The notes beneath the pieces are model-generated. The model was not told the origin of the DNA. It saw nothing but the letters and a program-made list of their open reading frames with translations, and searched no databases. Of a stretch of 64,000 bases of DNA, positions 34,032-43,165 are shown piece after piece. The position numbers and the translations under genes are program-made. The stretch's first letter is position 1; each line of letters begins with the position of its first letter. Source of the stretch: Streptomyces cellulosae (lineage in GTDB: Bacteria > Actinomycetota > Actinomycetes > Streptomycetales > Streptomycetaceae); the NCBI RefSeq assembly GCF_000721105.1, contig NZ_JOEV01000002.1:558001-622000 (forward strand). Direction: 5' to 3'.

Positions 34032-34900
34032 AGCAGGCTCACCGCCTTGTCCACCGCACCGGCCACGTCGCCGCCCGCCGGATAGAGCAGGGAGCGGCCC
34101 ACGACCAGGCCCTGCGCGGTGGGCTGCTTGAGCGCCTTGCCCCACGAGGCGAACGCCGCCTCCGGGTCGGTCACCTCACCACCCAGCAGCAGGGCCGGCA
34201 GGGTCGAGGAGGCCAGCACGCGCTCCATGCCGGCCACGACCGGGAGCTTGAGCCAGGTGTAGGCGGTACGTCGGCCCAGCCCGGACGCGATCGTGACGGA
34301 CTTGACGACGGCGTCCGTCGACAGGTCGTTGCGGATCCGGCCGTCCTGCCATGCCGACATGAACGGCTCGACCATGGCGATGAGGTGGCGGTCATTGAGC
34401 TCGTTGACGGCACGCGCGGTCTCGGACAGGGCGGTCGGGGTAGCCGGGTCGTCGAGGGCGATGCGGGTGAGCATCTTGCCGCCGTCGAAGCCCATCGCTG
34501 CGATGGTCTCGGCGTCGTAGCCGGTGAATTGGTCATCGATCTCGAACACCGAACCCGCCAGCCCGGCCCGGTTCATCGAGCCGAAGACGCTCTTGCCGTC
34601 CAGGACGCCGAGCAGGAGGAGGTCTTCGAGAATGTCGGCGGTGCCCAGCACGCCGGTCACGCCGGGGCGCTCCAGGGCGGTGCACAGGCGGTCCAGGAGC
34701 TCGGAGCGGTCGGCCATGGCGTTGGGGTCGCCGCCCACACCGTTGGCGCCGCGCGCGGGGTGGTCGGCGGCGATGATCATCGCCTTGCCCTGCTCGCCCA
34801 GCGGCGAGGTGGCCTTCACCCGGCGGGCGGCGGCGGCCGTGATGGCGCCGGGGTCGCCCACGCGGGCGGACACGATCCGGCTCAGCTTCTCACACCGCAC
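34028..34900 (-). CDS. Class I aldolase-like TIM-barrel protein in the iol operon (Cgl0158-type)
   Basis: The 290-residue protein has a (beta/alpha)8 aldolase-like sequence: GKAMIIAADHPARGANGVG, GVLGTADILEDLLLLG, and TYAWLKLP-like TAYTWLKLPVV with a candidate Schiff-base Lys. GLVVGRSLLYPAGGDV near the C terminus is a phosphate-binding GR loop. Families of this kind occur in actinobacterial inositol operons where the usual IolJ aldolase gene is absent, so it probably cleaves 5-keto-2-deoxygluconate-6-phosphate to DHAP and malonate semialdehyde. The GTG start at 34900 (GAGG six bases upstream) overlaps the iolC end by 11 bases; longer ORF text is a shadow of iolC. Confidence 0.8.
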   Translation of the reverse strand: MRCEKLSRIVSARVGDPGAITAAAARRVKATSPLGEQGKAMIIAADHPARGANGVGGDPNAMADRSELLDRLCTALERPGVTGVLGTADILEDLLLLGVLDGKSVFGSMNRAGLAGSVFEIDDQFTGYDAETIAAMGFDGGKMLTRIALDDPATPTALSETARAVNELNDRHLIAMVEPFMSAWQDGRIRNDLSTDAVVKSVTIASGLGRRTAYTWLKLPVVAGMERVLASSTLPALLLGGEVTDPEAAFASWGKALKQPTAQGLVVGRSLLYPAGGDVAGAVDKAVSLL

Positions 34901-35843
34901 GGGCCACCTCATCGAGCTTGGCGTTGACTTCGACCTCGGTCGGCATGGCGTCCGAGCAGGACAGTCGGCCGGCGACGAGGGAGCCGGCGGCGTTGGCGAA
35001 GGACACCGCGCGGCGGGTGTCCCAGCCGGAGAGCAGGCCGTGGCACAGGGCCCCGCCGAAGGCGTCACCGGCGCCGAGGCCGTTGACCACGTCGACCGGG
35101 ACCGGGGGGATCTCGGCGACCGCGCCGCTCTGGTCCATGGCCAGGACGCCCTTCGGGCCCTGCTTGACCACCGCCAGCTCGACACCGGCGGCCAGCAGCG
35201 CCTTCGCCGCCGCGTAGGGTTCGCGCTCGCCGGTGGCGACCTCGCACTCGTCGAGATTGCCGACCGCCACCGTGCTGTGCCGCAGTGCCTGGCCGTACTG
35301 GGTGCGCGCGTGGGCGGCGTCGGACCAGAACATCGGCCGCCAGTCCAGGTCGAACACCGTCACCGCGCCCTTCGCCCGGTGCTCCAGTGCCGCCAGGGTG
35401 GCCGAGCGGCTGGGTTCCTCGCTCAGCCCGGTGCCCGTCATCCAGAACACCGCTGCGTCCCGGACCGCGCCCAGGTCCAGCTCACCGGCGGCGATGTCCA
35501 GGTCGGGCGCCTTGGGCAGGCGGTAGAAATACAGCGGGAAGTGGTCCGGCGGGAAGATCTCGCAGAACGTCACCGGGGTCGGCGCGATGTCCGACGTACC
35601 GACGAAGCGGCTGTCGACGCCATAGCCGGCCAGTGCGGTGCGCACGAAGTCGCCGAACGGGTCCCGCCCGGACTTCGTGATCACCGCGGCCGTACGGCCG
35701 TACCGCGCCGCGGCCACCGCGACGTTGGTGGGGCTGCCGCCCAGGTACCTGCCGAACGAGGTGACCTCGGCCAGCCCCACGCCCGTCTGGAGCGGATACA
35801 CATCCACTCCCACGCGGCCCATGGTCAGCACTTCGAACGGCAT
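34890..35843 (-). CDS. iolC: 5-dehydro-2-deoxygluconokinase (IolC)
   Basis: The 317-residue PfkB-type kinase has LGGSPTNVAVAAARYG (signature 1) and NGLGAGDAFGGALCHGL (signature 2 with catalytic Asp and anion hole), plus WRPMFW and GNLDECEVATG as in IolC. It phosphorylates 5-dehydro-2-deoxy-gluconate before aldol cleavage. It is the first gene of the nine-gene iol operon; a TTGACA promoter and a near-perfect operator lie 80-130 bases upstream, divergent from a LacI gene. Confidence 0.92.
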   Translation of the reverse strand: MPFEVLTMGRVGVDVYPLQTGVGLAEVTSFGRYLGGSPTNVAVAAARYGRTAAVITKSGRDPFGDFVRTALAGYGVDSRFVGTSDIAPTPVTFCEIFPPDHFPLYFYRLPKAPDLDIAAGELDLGAVRDAAVFWMTGTGLSEEPSRSATLAALEHRAKGAVTVFDLDWRPMFWSDAAHARTQYGQALRHSTVAVGNLDECEVATGEREPYAAAKALLAAGVELAVVKQGPKGVLAMDQSGAVAEIPPVPVDVVNGLGAGDAFGGALCHGLLSGWDTRRAVSFANAAGSLVAGRLSCSDAMPTEVEVNAKLDEVARAV

Positions 35844-35921
35844 AACGCTGGTTTCCCTTCGTTCCGGAGACGCCGGTGAGGGCTCCGGGGAGCTGTCGCG
35901 GAAGAATTCCTGCCGCGCTCT

Positions 35922-35937
35922 ACTAGCGCGCTCTAGT
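35922..35937. promoter_or_regulatory. iol operator site 1
   Basis: ACTAGCGCGCTCTAGT is a 16-base palindrome with one mismatched pair and a central CG, fitting LacI regulators. Its last 14 bases (TAGCGCGCTCTAGT with flanks) recur before the ABC importer at 42492-42507. It lies seven bases past the -10 region of the iolC promoter, where a repressor would block transcription. Confidence 0.7.
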
Positions 35938-35944
35938 GCGAGTA

Positions 35945-35973
35945 CGATGACCCCAGTCCAAATGTCATGTCAA
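35945..35973 (-). promoter_or_regulatory. Promoter of the iol operon
   Basis: On the minus strand TTGACA (35968-35973) is followed after 17 bases by TCATCG (35945-35950). The -10 is weak, but the spacing to the operator (7 bases) is exactly that of the promoter at 42515-42543. Confidence 0.55.
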
Positions 35974-36038
35974 TAGGTTGTTGCCAGAAGATTTCGCGAT
36001 CATCGCCAAGGTCGCGGGTGTCGGAGGGGGAGTTCACG

Positions 36039-37064
36039 GTGGATGCATCGGGCAAGCAGCGGCCCACGATGGCGGACGTCGCCGAGAAGGCGGGCGTCTC
36101 GCGGGCGCTCGTCTCGATCGTGTTCCGCAACCAGCCGGGCGCGAGCGAGGAGACCCGGCAGCGGGTGCTGCGGGTCGCCGACGAGATCGGCTACCGGCCC
36201 GACAGCGCGGCCCGGCTGCTGGCGCGCGGCCGAAGCCGCACACTCGGCGTGATGTTCACCGTCCAGCAGACCTTCCACACGAACCTGATCGAGGGGATCT
36301 ACCCCGAGGCCGAGCGCCTCGGCTACGAGGTCCTGCTGTCCGGCGCCACGTCGGGCCGCAGCGAGGAGAAGGCCGTGGAGGCGCTGCTCAGCCACCGCTG
36401 CGAGGCGGTGATCCTGCTCGGCTCCTTCGCCGAACCCGACTTCCTGGACGAGCTGGGACGCCGCACGGTCGCGGTCTCCGTCAGCCGCCGGGTCCCGCAC
36501 GCGCACGTGGACTTCGTGCACTCCGCCGAGGCCAAGGGGGTGCGTCAGGCGATGGACCACCTCGTGGAGCTGGGACACCGCACGATCGTGCACATCGACG
36601 GCGGCCGCGGCCCCGGCTCGGCCGAGCGGCGACGGGCCTACCGGGCGGCGATGCGCCGCCACGGCCTGGAGGCCGAGGAACGCGTCATCCCCGGCGAGCA
36701 CACCGAGCAGTCCGGCATCGAGACCGGGCGTCTGCTGCTGACGGAGCGCGAGGAGGGGCGCCCGCTGCCGACGGCGGTCCTCGCGGGCAACGACCGCAGC
36801 GCAATGGGCCTGTTGATGTCCCTGACCCGTGCCGGCGTCGAGGTTCCGCGCGACATGTCCGTGGTCGGTTACGACGACAGTCATCTCTCCCACCTGATGC
36901 CGATCGGGCTGACCACCGTCCGCCAGGACGCGGGACTCATGGCCGAGCACGCGGTCCGGTACGCGGTGGAACGGCTGGAGGACCCTCAACGCGAGCCGCG
37001 GGAGGCCGTGGTGGAGCCGAAGCTGGTGGTACGGGGGACCAGCGGGCCGCCACCGAAGCGCTGA
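36039..37064 (+). CDS. LacI-family regulator of inositol genes
   Basis: The 341-residue protein has the LacI helix-turn-helix and hinge at residues 10-60 (TMADVAEKAGVSRALVSIVF, then RPDSAARLLARGRS), followed by a periplasmic-binding-type sensor core (VMFTVQQTFHTNLIEGIY to SVVGYDDSHLSHL). It is divergent from iolC, with an operator in between, so it likely represses the iol operon and the ABC importer, with inositol or an intermediate as inducer. I chose GTG 36039, behind GGAGGGGGAG; GTG 36018 in the same frame is an alternative. An iolR-like role is inferred from position. Confidence 0.88.
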   Translation: MDASGKQRPTMADVAEKAGVSRALVSIVFRNQPGASEETRQRVLRVADEIGYRPDSAARLLARGRSRTLGVMFTVQQTFHTNLIEGIYPEAERLGYEVLLSGATSGRSEEKAVEALLSHRCEAVILLGSFAEPDFLDELGRRTVAVSVSRRVPHAHVDFVHSAEAKGVRQAMDHLVELGHRTIVHIDGGRGPGSAERRRAYRAAMRRHGLEAEERVIPGEHTEQSGIETGRLLLTEREEGRPLPTAVLAGNDRSAMGLLMSLTRAGVEVPRDMSVVGYDDSHLSHLMPIGLTTVRQDAGLMAEHAVRYAVERLEDPQREPREAVVEPKLVVRGTSGPPPKR

Positions 37065-37077
37065 CGCCGAGCGGCGG

Positions 37078-38163
37078 TCAGGCCCTCGTACGACGCTGCG
37101 GTGCCGCCTCTGCCCGGACCGCTCCTGAGTCCTCGCCGGGGAAGGAGATGCCGCACAGTCGGCGGATCTCGTCCATCACCCGGAGCGTGGACACGGAGTC
37201 GTCCAGCGGCCGCAGCGGCGTCTGGAGCCGTCCGGCGCCGATGCATCGGGCCACCTCCGCGGCCTCGAAGTGCAGGGCGTCGTGGGCGGTGCGCGCTTCG
37301 CCGTACGACAGCGGTGTCCCGCCGCCCGCCGGGGTGAGGAGCACCTCGCCGGGTTGGTAGAAGGGGCCCGGCAGGCTCAGGGTGGCCTGGGTTCCGGCGA
37401 CCGTGGCCGTGGTGGGCGTGTCGCTGAACAGCGTGGTGTGGACGCTGCCCTGGCCGCCGTCGGCGTCGCGGAGGAGGGCGGCGGTCTGGCCGTTGACGCC
37501 CGCCGGGTGGGGCTGGGCGAAGGCCTGGACCTCCACCGGCTCGCCGAGCACCGACACGGCGAAGGAGAGCGGGTACGTGCCCAGGTCGAGAAGGGGCCCG
37601 CCGGCCAGGTCAGGGCGGAGAATGCGGTGGCCGACCGCGAAGTGCTCGCCGTGGTCGGCCAGTACGGTGCGGATGTCACCGAGGACGCCCGCGTCGAGGA
37701 TCTGCCGTACGACGTCGAATCTGGGCAGGAAGAAGGTCCACAACGCCTCGGCGCAGAACAGGCCGCGCTCCGTGGCCAGTCGGGCGATCTCCGCGGCCTG
37801 GGAGGCGTTGAGTGCGAGGGGCTTCTCCACGAGCGTGTGCTTGCCGGCCGTGAGGGAGATCCGGGCGCAGTCGAGGTGGGCGGTGTGCTCGGTGGCGACG
37901 TAGACGACGTCGACGTCCGCCGCCGCTGCCAGCTCCTCGTAGGAGCCGTACGCGTGCGGGATGCCGTGGCGGCCCGCGAACTCCTTTGCGCGGGCGCCGT
38001 CACGCGACGCGACGGCCGTGAAGATCTGCCGGGTGTGGCGCTGCACGGAGGAGATGAAGCGCTCGGCGATCCAGCCGGTGCCCAGAACACCCCAGCGCAG
38101 TGCGGGCGCTTCCATCGAGGCCGGAGTGCGCGGGGCGGGAAGGGTGGTGGGGAAGGCGGGCAT
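37078..38163 (-). CDS. Gfo/Idh/MocA-family oxidoreductase
   Basis: The 361-residue enzyme has WGVLGTGWIAERFI (NAD(P) binding), HTLVEKPLALNASQAAEI (EKP motif) and FAVGHRILRPDLAGGPLLDLGTYPL, with the GGG-type active-site stretch common in dihydrodiol/glucose-fructose oxidoreductase relatives. It is the distal gene of a unit with the paralogue two bases upstream, both below the ABC importer. It is not closely similar to the iolG above, so a different sugar alcohol or inosose isomer is likely. Convergent with the LacI gene (13-base gap). Confidence 0.87.
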   Translation of the reverse strand: MPAFPTTLPAPRTPASMEAPALRWGVLGTGWIAERFISSVQRHTRQIFTAVASRDGARAKEFAGRHGIPHAYGSYEELAAAADVDVVYVATEHTAHLDCARISLTAGKHTLVEKPLALNASQAAEIARLATERGLFCAEALWTFFLPRFDVVRQILDAGVLGDIRTVLADHGEHFAVGHRILRPDLAGGPLLDLGTYPLSFAVSVLGEPVEVQAFAQPHPAGVNGQTAALLRDADGGQGSVHTTLFSDTPTTATVAGTQATLSLPGPFYQPGEVLLTPAGGGTPLSYGEARTAHDALHFEAAEVARCIGAGRLQTPLRPLDDSVSTLRVMDEIRRLCGISFPGEDSGAVRAEAAPQRRTRA

Positions 38164-38165
38164 GC

Positions 38166-39164
38166 TCAGACCTCCGGGACCTGGACAGCGACGCTGCGGC
38201 CCCCGTCCTTCATGGACGTGATGACAGCTTCGGCCACCGCGCTCGCCACCAGCCCGTCGTCCGCGGTCGCGAGCGGGGAGGGCGTGCCGGAGGCGACCGC
38301 GTCGGCCCAGGCCTGGAGTTCGAGGCGGTAGGCGTCGGCGAACCGGGGGCGCCAGTCGGCCGGGTGGCCGAGGGAACGGGCGCGGGCGGAGTCGGTGACG
38401 ACGCGCGCGGGGTGGGTCAGGGCCAAGGTGCCGCGCTCGCCCACCACTTCGCAGCGGACGTCGTAGCCGTAACCGGCGTTGAGGAACACCTCGACGGTGG
38501 TCAGCGCGCCGTCAGCGGTGCGCAGCAGCATCAGTTGCGGGTCGCGCAGGCCAGTGACCGTGCTCGTGGAGCGGGCGGCATGCCAGCTCACCTCGTCGAT
38601 TCTCGAGTCGAGCAGCCAGGGCACAGTGTCGAACTCGTGGACGGCCGACCCGGTGATGCTGAGTTCGTCGGTGGCACCAGGAGCTGAGGAGACGCCACGG
38701 CTGACACAGTGCAACAGCAGCGGCGCCCCGCAGACACCGTCCGCGATCGCATCCCTGAGCTCGGTGTACGCGGGGTCGAAGCGGCGCATGAAGCCCAGTG
38801 AGATCAGCCGTCGGCCCGTCTGCCGCTCCTCTCGTACGACACGGACACATTCGGCCGATGTGGGGGCGAGGGGCTTCTCGCACAGCACGGCTTTCCCGGC
38901 CCGTACGGCCGCGACGGTCAGATCGGCGTGGGTGGTGTCGTGCGAGGCGATGACGACGGCGTCGACCTCCGGATCGCCTATCAGGGCATAGGGGTCATCG
39001 GTCGCACGCGCCCCGGGGACGGCGTCCGTGACGGTGGCGGCCCGCTCCACGTCGATGTCCGCGACCATGGTGACCACGGCCCCGGAGACATGACGGTGCA
39101 GGGTGTTCACGTGATCGGCGCCCATGTTGCCGGCGCCGATCACTCCGATGCGTACGGTGCTCAT
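38166..39164 (-). CDS. Gfo/Idh/MocA dehydrogenase, IolG-like paralogue
   Basis: The 332-residue protein begins TVRIGVIGAGNMGADHVNTL and contains VLCEKPLAPTSAECVRVV and GFMRRFDPAYTELRDAI, the last shared with the iolG of the main operon. TGSAVHEFDTVPWLLDSRID carries the active-site His and Asp. It likely oxidises another inositol isomer. Start ATG 39164 was chosen because the longer ORF runs through the ATPase gene in a wrong frame. Overlap/spacing: it precedes the second oxidoreductase by two bases and follows the ATPase gene after 128. Confidence 0.88.
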   Translation of the reverse strand: MSTVRIGVIGAGNMGADHVNTLHRHVSGAVVTMVADIDVERAATVTDAVPGARATDDPYALIGDPEVDAVVIASHDTTHADLTVAAVRAGKAVLCEKPLAPTSAECVRVVREERQTGRRLISLGFMRRFDPAYTELRDAIADGVCGAPLLLHCVSRGVSSAPGATDELSITGSAVHEFDTVPWLLDSRIDEVSWHAARSTSTVTGLRDPQLMLLRTADGALTTVEVFLNAGYGYDVRCEVVGERGTLALTHPARVVTDSARARSLGHPADWRPRFADAYRLELQAWADAVASGTPSPLATADDGLVASAVAEAVITSMKDGGRSVAVQVPEV

Positions 39165-39292
39165 GCGAGGTTTTCCCCAAGGTGGCTTGGATGCCGGTGG
39201 GCGCCTTCGGCCAGGCGTCCTGGGAGCGGGGGCCTGTGGCCGGACCGTGACGCCCACCTGGCATGTGTGGACAGTTGACGCGTGCGCCGTTG

Positions 39293-40210
39293 TCAGGACG
39301 CGGCCGCCTCGCCCGTGGCCGCCACGGGTACGGTGAGGTCGACCTCTTCGGGGAGTTCTTCGACGTCGACGCCGCGGACCTGAGACAGCTCGTGTTTGAG
39401 TGCGGCGAGTTCGGTGCCGCCGGCCATGTGGTGGGTGAGGTCTTCGAGGGTGATCCGGCTGCGTTCGGCGGACAGTTCGAGGGTGCCCAGGCGCAGCACG
39501 CTGAAGTGGTCGCCGACCATGTAGGCGTGGTGCGGGTTGTGGGTGATGAAGATGACGCCCAGACCGCGCTCGCGGGCGGCGGCCACGTACTTGAGGACCA
39601 CACCGGACTGCTTGACGCCCAGCGCGGCGGTCGGCTCGTCCAGGATCAGCACGCGGGCGCCGAAGTAGACGGCGCGGGCGATGGCCACGCACTGGCGCTG
39701 GCCGCCGGAGAGGGTGCCGATGGGCTGGTCGAGGTTGTCCAGGACGATGCCCATGTTGCGCAGCTCTTGGTCCGCGGTCTGTTTCATCTTCTCGATGTCG
39801 AGGCGGCGGATCGGCCAGGGGCCCTTGGTCATCTCGGAGCCGAGGAAGAAGTTGCGCCACACCGGCATCAGGGGCACGGTCGCCAGGTCCTGGTAGACGG
39901 TGGCGATGCCCCGGTCGAGAGCCTGGCGGGGGGTGGTGAAGTGCACCGGCCGGCCGTCGACGAGGAACTCGCCCTCGGTGTGCTCGTGCAGCCCCGAAAT
40001 GATTTTGATGAGGGTGGACTTGCCGGCGCCGTTGTCGCCCAGGATGCAGGTGACCTGGCCGGGGTGCACCTGGAGGTCGACGCCGTGCAGGGCGCGGACG
40101 TTGCCGTAGGCCTTGCCGGCGTTGCGCAGCTGGACGACGGGGCGGTCGGCGTCGTCGGGGACGGTGTCGGCGAGGACGGCACCGTGGGTGCCGCTTGCGT
40201 TGTTTGTCAT
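39293..40210 (-). CDS. Sugar ABC transporter ATP-binding protein, single-domain (FrcA-like)
   Basis: The 305-residue ATPase has Walker [10 protein letters not shown], signature LSGGQRQ, Walker [12 protein letters not shown] and H-loop ITHNPHHAY. Most ribose-type importers use a double ATPase of about 500 residues; this one has a single nucleotide-binding domain, as in FrcA. After the core a short acidic tail ([13 protein letters not shown]) follows. ATG with a GGGAGGTGA site, five bases after the permease stop. It powers the adjacent permease/binding-protein pair. Confidence 0.92.
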   Translation of the reverse strand: MTNNASGTHGAVLADTVPDDADRPVVQLRNAGKAYGNVRALHGVDLQVHPGQVTCILGDNGAGKSTLIKIISGLHEHTEGEFLVDGRPVHFTTPRQALDRGIATVYQDLATVPLMPVWRNFFLGSEMTKGPWPIRRLDIEKMKQTADQELRNMGIVLDNLDQPIGTLSGGQRQCVAIARAVYFGARVLILDEPTAALGVKQSGVVLKYVAAARERGLGVIFITHNPHHAYMVGDHFSVLRLGTLELSAERSRITLEDLTHHMAGGTELAALKHELSQVRGVDVEELPEEVDLTVPVAATGEAAAS

Positions 40211-40215
40211 AGAGG

Positions 40216-41295
40216 TCACCTCCCGGTCGCGGTGCGCTGGACCCACAGATTGATCAGGACGGCGCCGAGCAGCATGACGCCGAGGAAGGCCTTGAACCAG
40301 TCGGGGTTCCAGCCGGCGTAGACGATGCCCTGCTGGACCATGCCGAACATGAACGCGCCGAAGACCGGGCCGATCGCCGAGCCGGCGCCGCCGGTGAGCA
40401 GGCATCCGCCGATGACCGCGGCGGAGATGTAGATCAGTTCCTGGCCCACACCCTCACCGGACTGCACCGTGCTGAAGGAGAACAGCTGGTGCATGCCCAC
40501 GAACCAGGCACCGAAGCCGACCAGCATGAACAGCGAGATCTTGGTGAAGGCCACCGGTACGCCGACGGCCCGCGAGCTGTCCTTGTTGCCGCCGACGGCG
40601 AAGGTCCAGTTGCCGTAGCGCGTGCGCAAGAGCACCCAGGTGGCGATCGCGGCGAACAGCAGCCACCAGAAGATGGTGATCTTCACCTGCACGCCGCCGA
40701 TGTCGAAGCTGGAGGCGAAGAGCTTCCTGGCCTGGTCGAAGCCGTCCATGTCGCTGATGTCGTCGGTGGCGACGTTGCCGGTGACCAGTTTGGTGACCGC
40801 GAGGTTGACGCCCTGCAGGATGAGGAAGCTGCCCAGGGTGACCAGGAAGCTGGGCAGTCCGGTCTTGACCACGAGCCAGCCGTTGAGGAAGCCGATGCCC
40901 AGGGAGACGACCAGGGCGGCGATCACGCCGACCCAGACGTTCGCGGTCAGCTGGTAGCTGAGCATGCTCGCGGTGAGGGCGGAGGTGATCACGGCGACGC
41001 CGGCCGACAGGTCGAACTCGCCGCCGATCATCAGCAGCGCCACCGGCAGGGCCATGATGCCGATCGTCGACGACTGGTAGAGGATGTTCGCCATCGATCC
41101 GGCGTCACGCACCGGCGGCGCCGAGATCAGGAAGAACACGTAGACGGCTGCGGCGCCGAGGAAGACGCCCACATCGGGCCGGGCCAGCACCCTCAGCGTC
41201 AGGGTACGTTGCACGGCCCGGCCGTCGGTTTCCTTCGGGCCGGGGGCCGGCGGTGTGTTCACCGCCGGCTCGGCATGCTGGGCCGTGCTCATCAC
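40216..41295 (-). CDS. Sugar ABC transporter permease (RbsC/FrcC type)
   Basis: The 359-residue product has eight to ten hydrophobic spans of the ribose/xylose permease family. [35 protein letters not shown] text (in parts: [22 protein letters not shown]) and [16 protein letters not shown] are hallmarks. It overlaps the binding-protein gene by ATGA. Substrate: myo-inositol or an isomer, inferred from the shared operator with the iol operon. Confidence 0.92.
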   Translation of the reverse strand: MMSTAQHAEPAVNTPPAPGPKETDGRAVQRTLTLRVLARPDVGVFLGAAAVYVFFLISAPPVRDAGSMANILYQSSTIGIMALPVALLMIGGEFDLSAGVAVITSALTASMLSYQLTANVWVGVIAALVVSLGIGFLNGWLVVKTGLPSFLVTLGSFLILQGVNLAVTKLVTGNVATDDISDMDGFDQARKLFASSFDIGGVQVKITIFWWLLFAAIATWVLLRTRYGNWTFAVGGNKDSSRAVGVPVAFTKISLFMLVGFGAWFVGMHQLFSFSTVQSGEGVGQELIYISAAVIGGCLLTGGAGSAIGPVFGAFMFGMVQQGIVYAGWNPDWFKAFLGVMLLGAVLINLWVQRTATGR

Positions 41296-42296
41296 CGGGT
41301 CCCGTTCGCGGCGAACTTGGCGACCGTGTCGACGTTGGTCTTGTCAATGAAGGCCGGGCCTGTGAGGACGGGTGCGGTGCTGCCACCGCTGAAGTTGCCG
41401 TTGGTCTTGTAGAGCCACAGCGAGTCGACCGCCAAGTAGCCCTGCAGATATGGCTGCTGGTCCACGGCGAACTCGACGGTGCCGTCCTGGACGGCCTTCA
41501 CCAGATCCTTGTTGAGGTCGAAGGTGGCGAGCTTGGCCTTGCTGCCGGCGTCGGACAACGACTGGACCGCCGTCAGCGCGATCGGGGCGCCGAGGGTGAC
41601 CACCTGGTCGATGGAGGAGTCCTGCTTGAGCTTGGCGGTGATCGTCGACTTCACCGACGGCATGTCGGTGCCGTTGACGTAGAGGGTGTCCGTCTTGCCG
41701 CTGAAGCCCTTCCTCAGGCCGGCGCAACGGGCCTCCAGCGCGACCTGCCCCTGCTCCTGGATGACGCACAGGGCGTGCTTGGCGCCGAGCTGGTTCAGGC
41801 GCCGGCCGAAGGCCTGGCCCGCGATGTTCTCGTCCTGGCCGAAGTATTCGAGCATGCCGAGTTTCTTCCAGTCGCCGACGCCGGAGTTGAAGCCGACGAC
41901 GGGGATGCCGGCGGCGGTGGCCTTGGCCACGACGTCCTTCATGGCGGCGGGCTTGGCGGCGGTCAGGGCGATGCCGGCGACTTTCTGGTCGATGGCGTTC
42001 TGCACCAGGCTGGCCTGGTTGCCCGCGTTGGGGTCGCTGGAGTAGACGAGCTTGATGTTGTCCTTGGCGGCCGCGGCCTGGGCGCCCTTGCGGACCAGGT
42101 CCCAGAAGGTGTCACCGGGGGAGGCGTGGGTGACCATGGCCACCGTCATGCGCGGGGTGGTGGCCTTGCCCGCCGAGACGGCCGCGTTGCCTTCCTCGGA
42201 CTTCTTTCCTCCGGAGCTGCTGGAACAGCCGGCTGCCAGCAGGGTTCCGGTGAGGACGGTGGCGGTGAGAACGGCGACTCGGTGGTTTCTGTGCAT
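41292..42296 (-). CDS. Sugar-binding lipoprotein of ABC importer
   Basis: The 334-residue protein has a lipoprotein signal (VLTATVLTGTLLAAGCSSSS; Cys about 24) and a periplasmic-binding type 1 fold (TVAMVTHASPGDTFWDLVRKG, VVGFNSGVGDWKKLG). This is the RbsB-like family. It leads the five-gene ABC/oxidoreductase operon. A TTGACA promoter with an iol operator lies about 200 bases upstream, so inositol or a related polyol is the expected ligand. ATG start. Confidence 0.92.
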   Translation of the reverse strand: MHRNHRVAVLTATVLTGTLLAAGCSSSSGGKKSEEGNAAVSAGKATTPRMTVAMVTHASPGDTFWDLVRKGAQAAAAKDNIKLVYSSDPNAGNQASLVQNAIDQKVAGIALTAAKPAAMKDVVAKATAAGIPVVGFNSGVGDWKKLGMLEYFGQDENIAGQAFGRRLNQLGAKHALCVIQEQGQVALEARCAGLRKGFSGKTDTLYVNGTDMPSVKSTITAKLKQDSSIDQVVTLGAPIALTAVQSLSDAGSKAKLATFDLNKDLVKAVQDGTVEFAVDQQPYLQGYLAVDSLWLYKTNGNFSGGSTAPVLTGPAFIDKTNVDTVAKFAANGTR

Positions 42297-42491
42297 GTCC
42301 CTTGCACCTCGCTGTGCTTGTCGGGGTGGAGTCTGTGATGGGCCGAAGCGCGTCCGACGTCGGCGGTCGATGCCTGATCACCGAGAAACGACGCGGTGCG
42401 CGGATGGTGTGCATGTGCCGTGCGTGGCGCGACGTGTGCTTCTGCGGCGGTCGTAGGTGTGGACCACCTGTTTCACGGGCTGGAGCGCTTT

Positions 42492-42507
42492 AGTAGCGCG
42501 CTCTAGT
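42492..42507. promoter_or_regulatory. iol operator site 2
   Basis: AGTAGCGCGCTCTAGT differs from iol site 1 only in its second base and has the same central palindrome. It starts seven bases below the -10 box of the ABC operon promoter. Confidence 0.68.
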
Positions 42508-42514
42508 TGGAGAG

Positions 42515-42543
42515 ACTATGGAGCCGCTCCGCAGGGATGTCAA
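42515..42543 (-). promoter_or_regulatory. Promoter of the ABC importer operon
   Basis: TTGACA (42538-42543), a 17-base spacer and CATAGT (42515-42520) on the minus strand form a good HrdB-like promoter, with about a 210-base leader to the lipoprotein start. Confidence 0.65.
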
Positions 42544-43165
42544 CAGATATGTCAGGACGTACCAACAAGGTGTCCCGAATGAAATTGAGGCGCGGATCCG
42601 GCCACCGGCGAGCGGTCCCGACCGTGCGGGTGGTCGTCTCGAGGAGCCGAGTGCCCCGTGTGTTCAGTAGGGCCGCGGCATCCCGCAGGCAGCCTGGGTC
42701 GACTGCGGCGGCGAGTTCCGGTGCCGTGCAGCGAGCGTCATTCGACGCGTCAGCCCGGCGCATGCCGAGGCCTTCCTCGGTGCGTCGGTGTTTCGGCGCG
42801 GTCATGCACGGGTGCACGAGTGGGCCGATGCGCATGTGGGCGTGTGCGGCGGAGCCCCGTGAGGTCGGCAGGTCGGCATGCGGGTGGTGCTCGAGGACGG
42901 TGCGGCGGCCGCGGATCCGCCGGTGGGTCCCGTCGCGTGAACGGTTACCGCATGGTTGAATTTCATTCGAAAGACAAGCCGCGGCGGGAGGTGCGGGAAG
43001 ATGGGAGTCTGTTCGCAGTCGGAGCGTTACCTGGCGCGGAATCGCCGCGTTCCGCCCCTTGCGCTCGCCCTGCTCACCGCCCGAACTGCCGAGCAGGCAA
43101 CGAAATGCTAAGCCTTGGAAGGTTTGGGGAATCGTGATGCGGGATTTGGGAAGAGGAAGCGCGCT
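42544..43165. other. Gene-poor stretch upstream of TetR
   Basis: About 620 bases between the importer promoter and the TetR gene show no convincing gene. Open frames on both strands exist but have no ribosome binding site or family motif. A+T content looks higher near 42950-43160, which fits a promoter region for TetR. Confidence 0.5.

Noticed and set aside
39165..39292. Possible extra iol operator between ATPase and oxidoreductase genes
   Set aside because: No match to the ACTAG...CTAGT palindrome was found there, so a single transcript from the ABC promoter is simpler.
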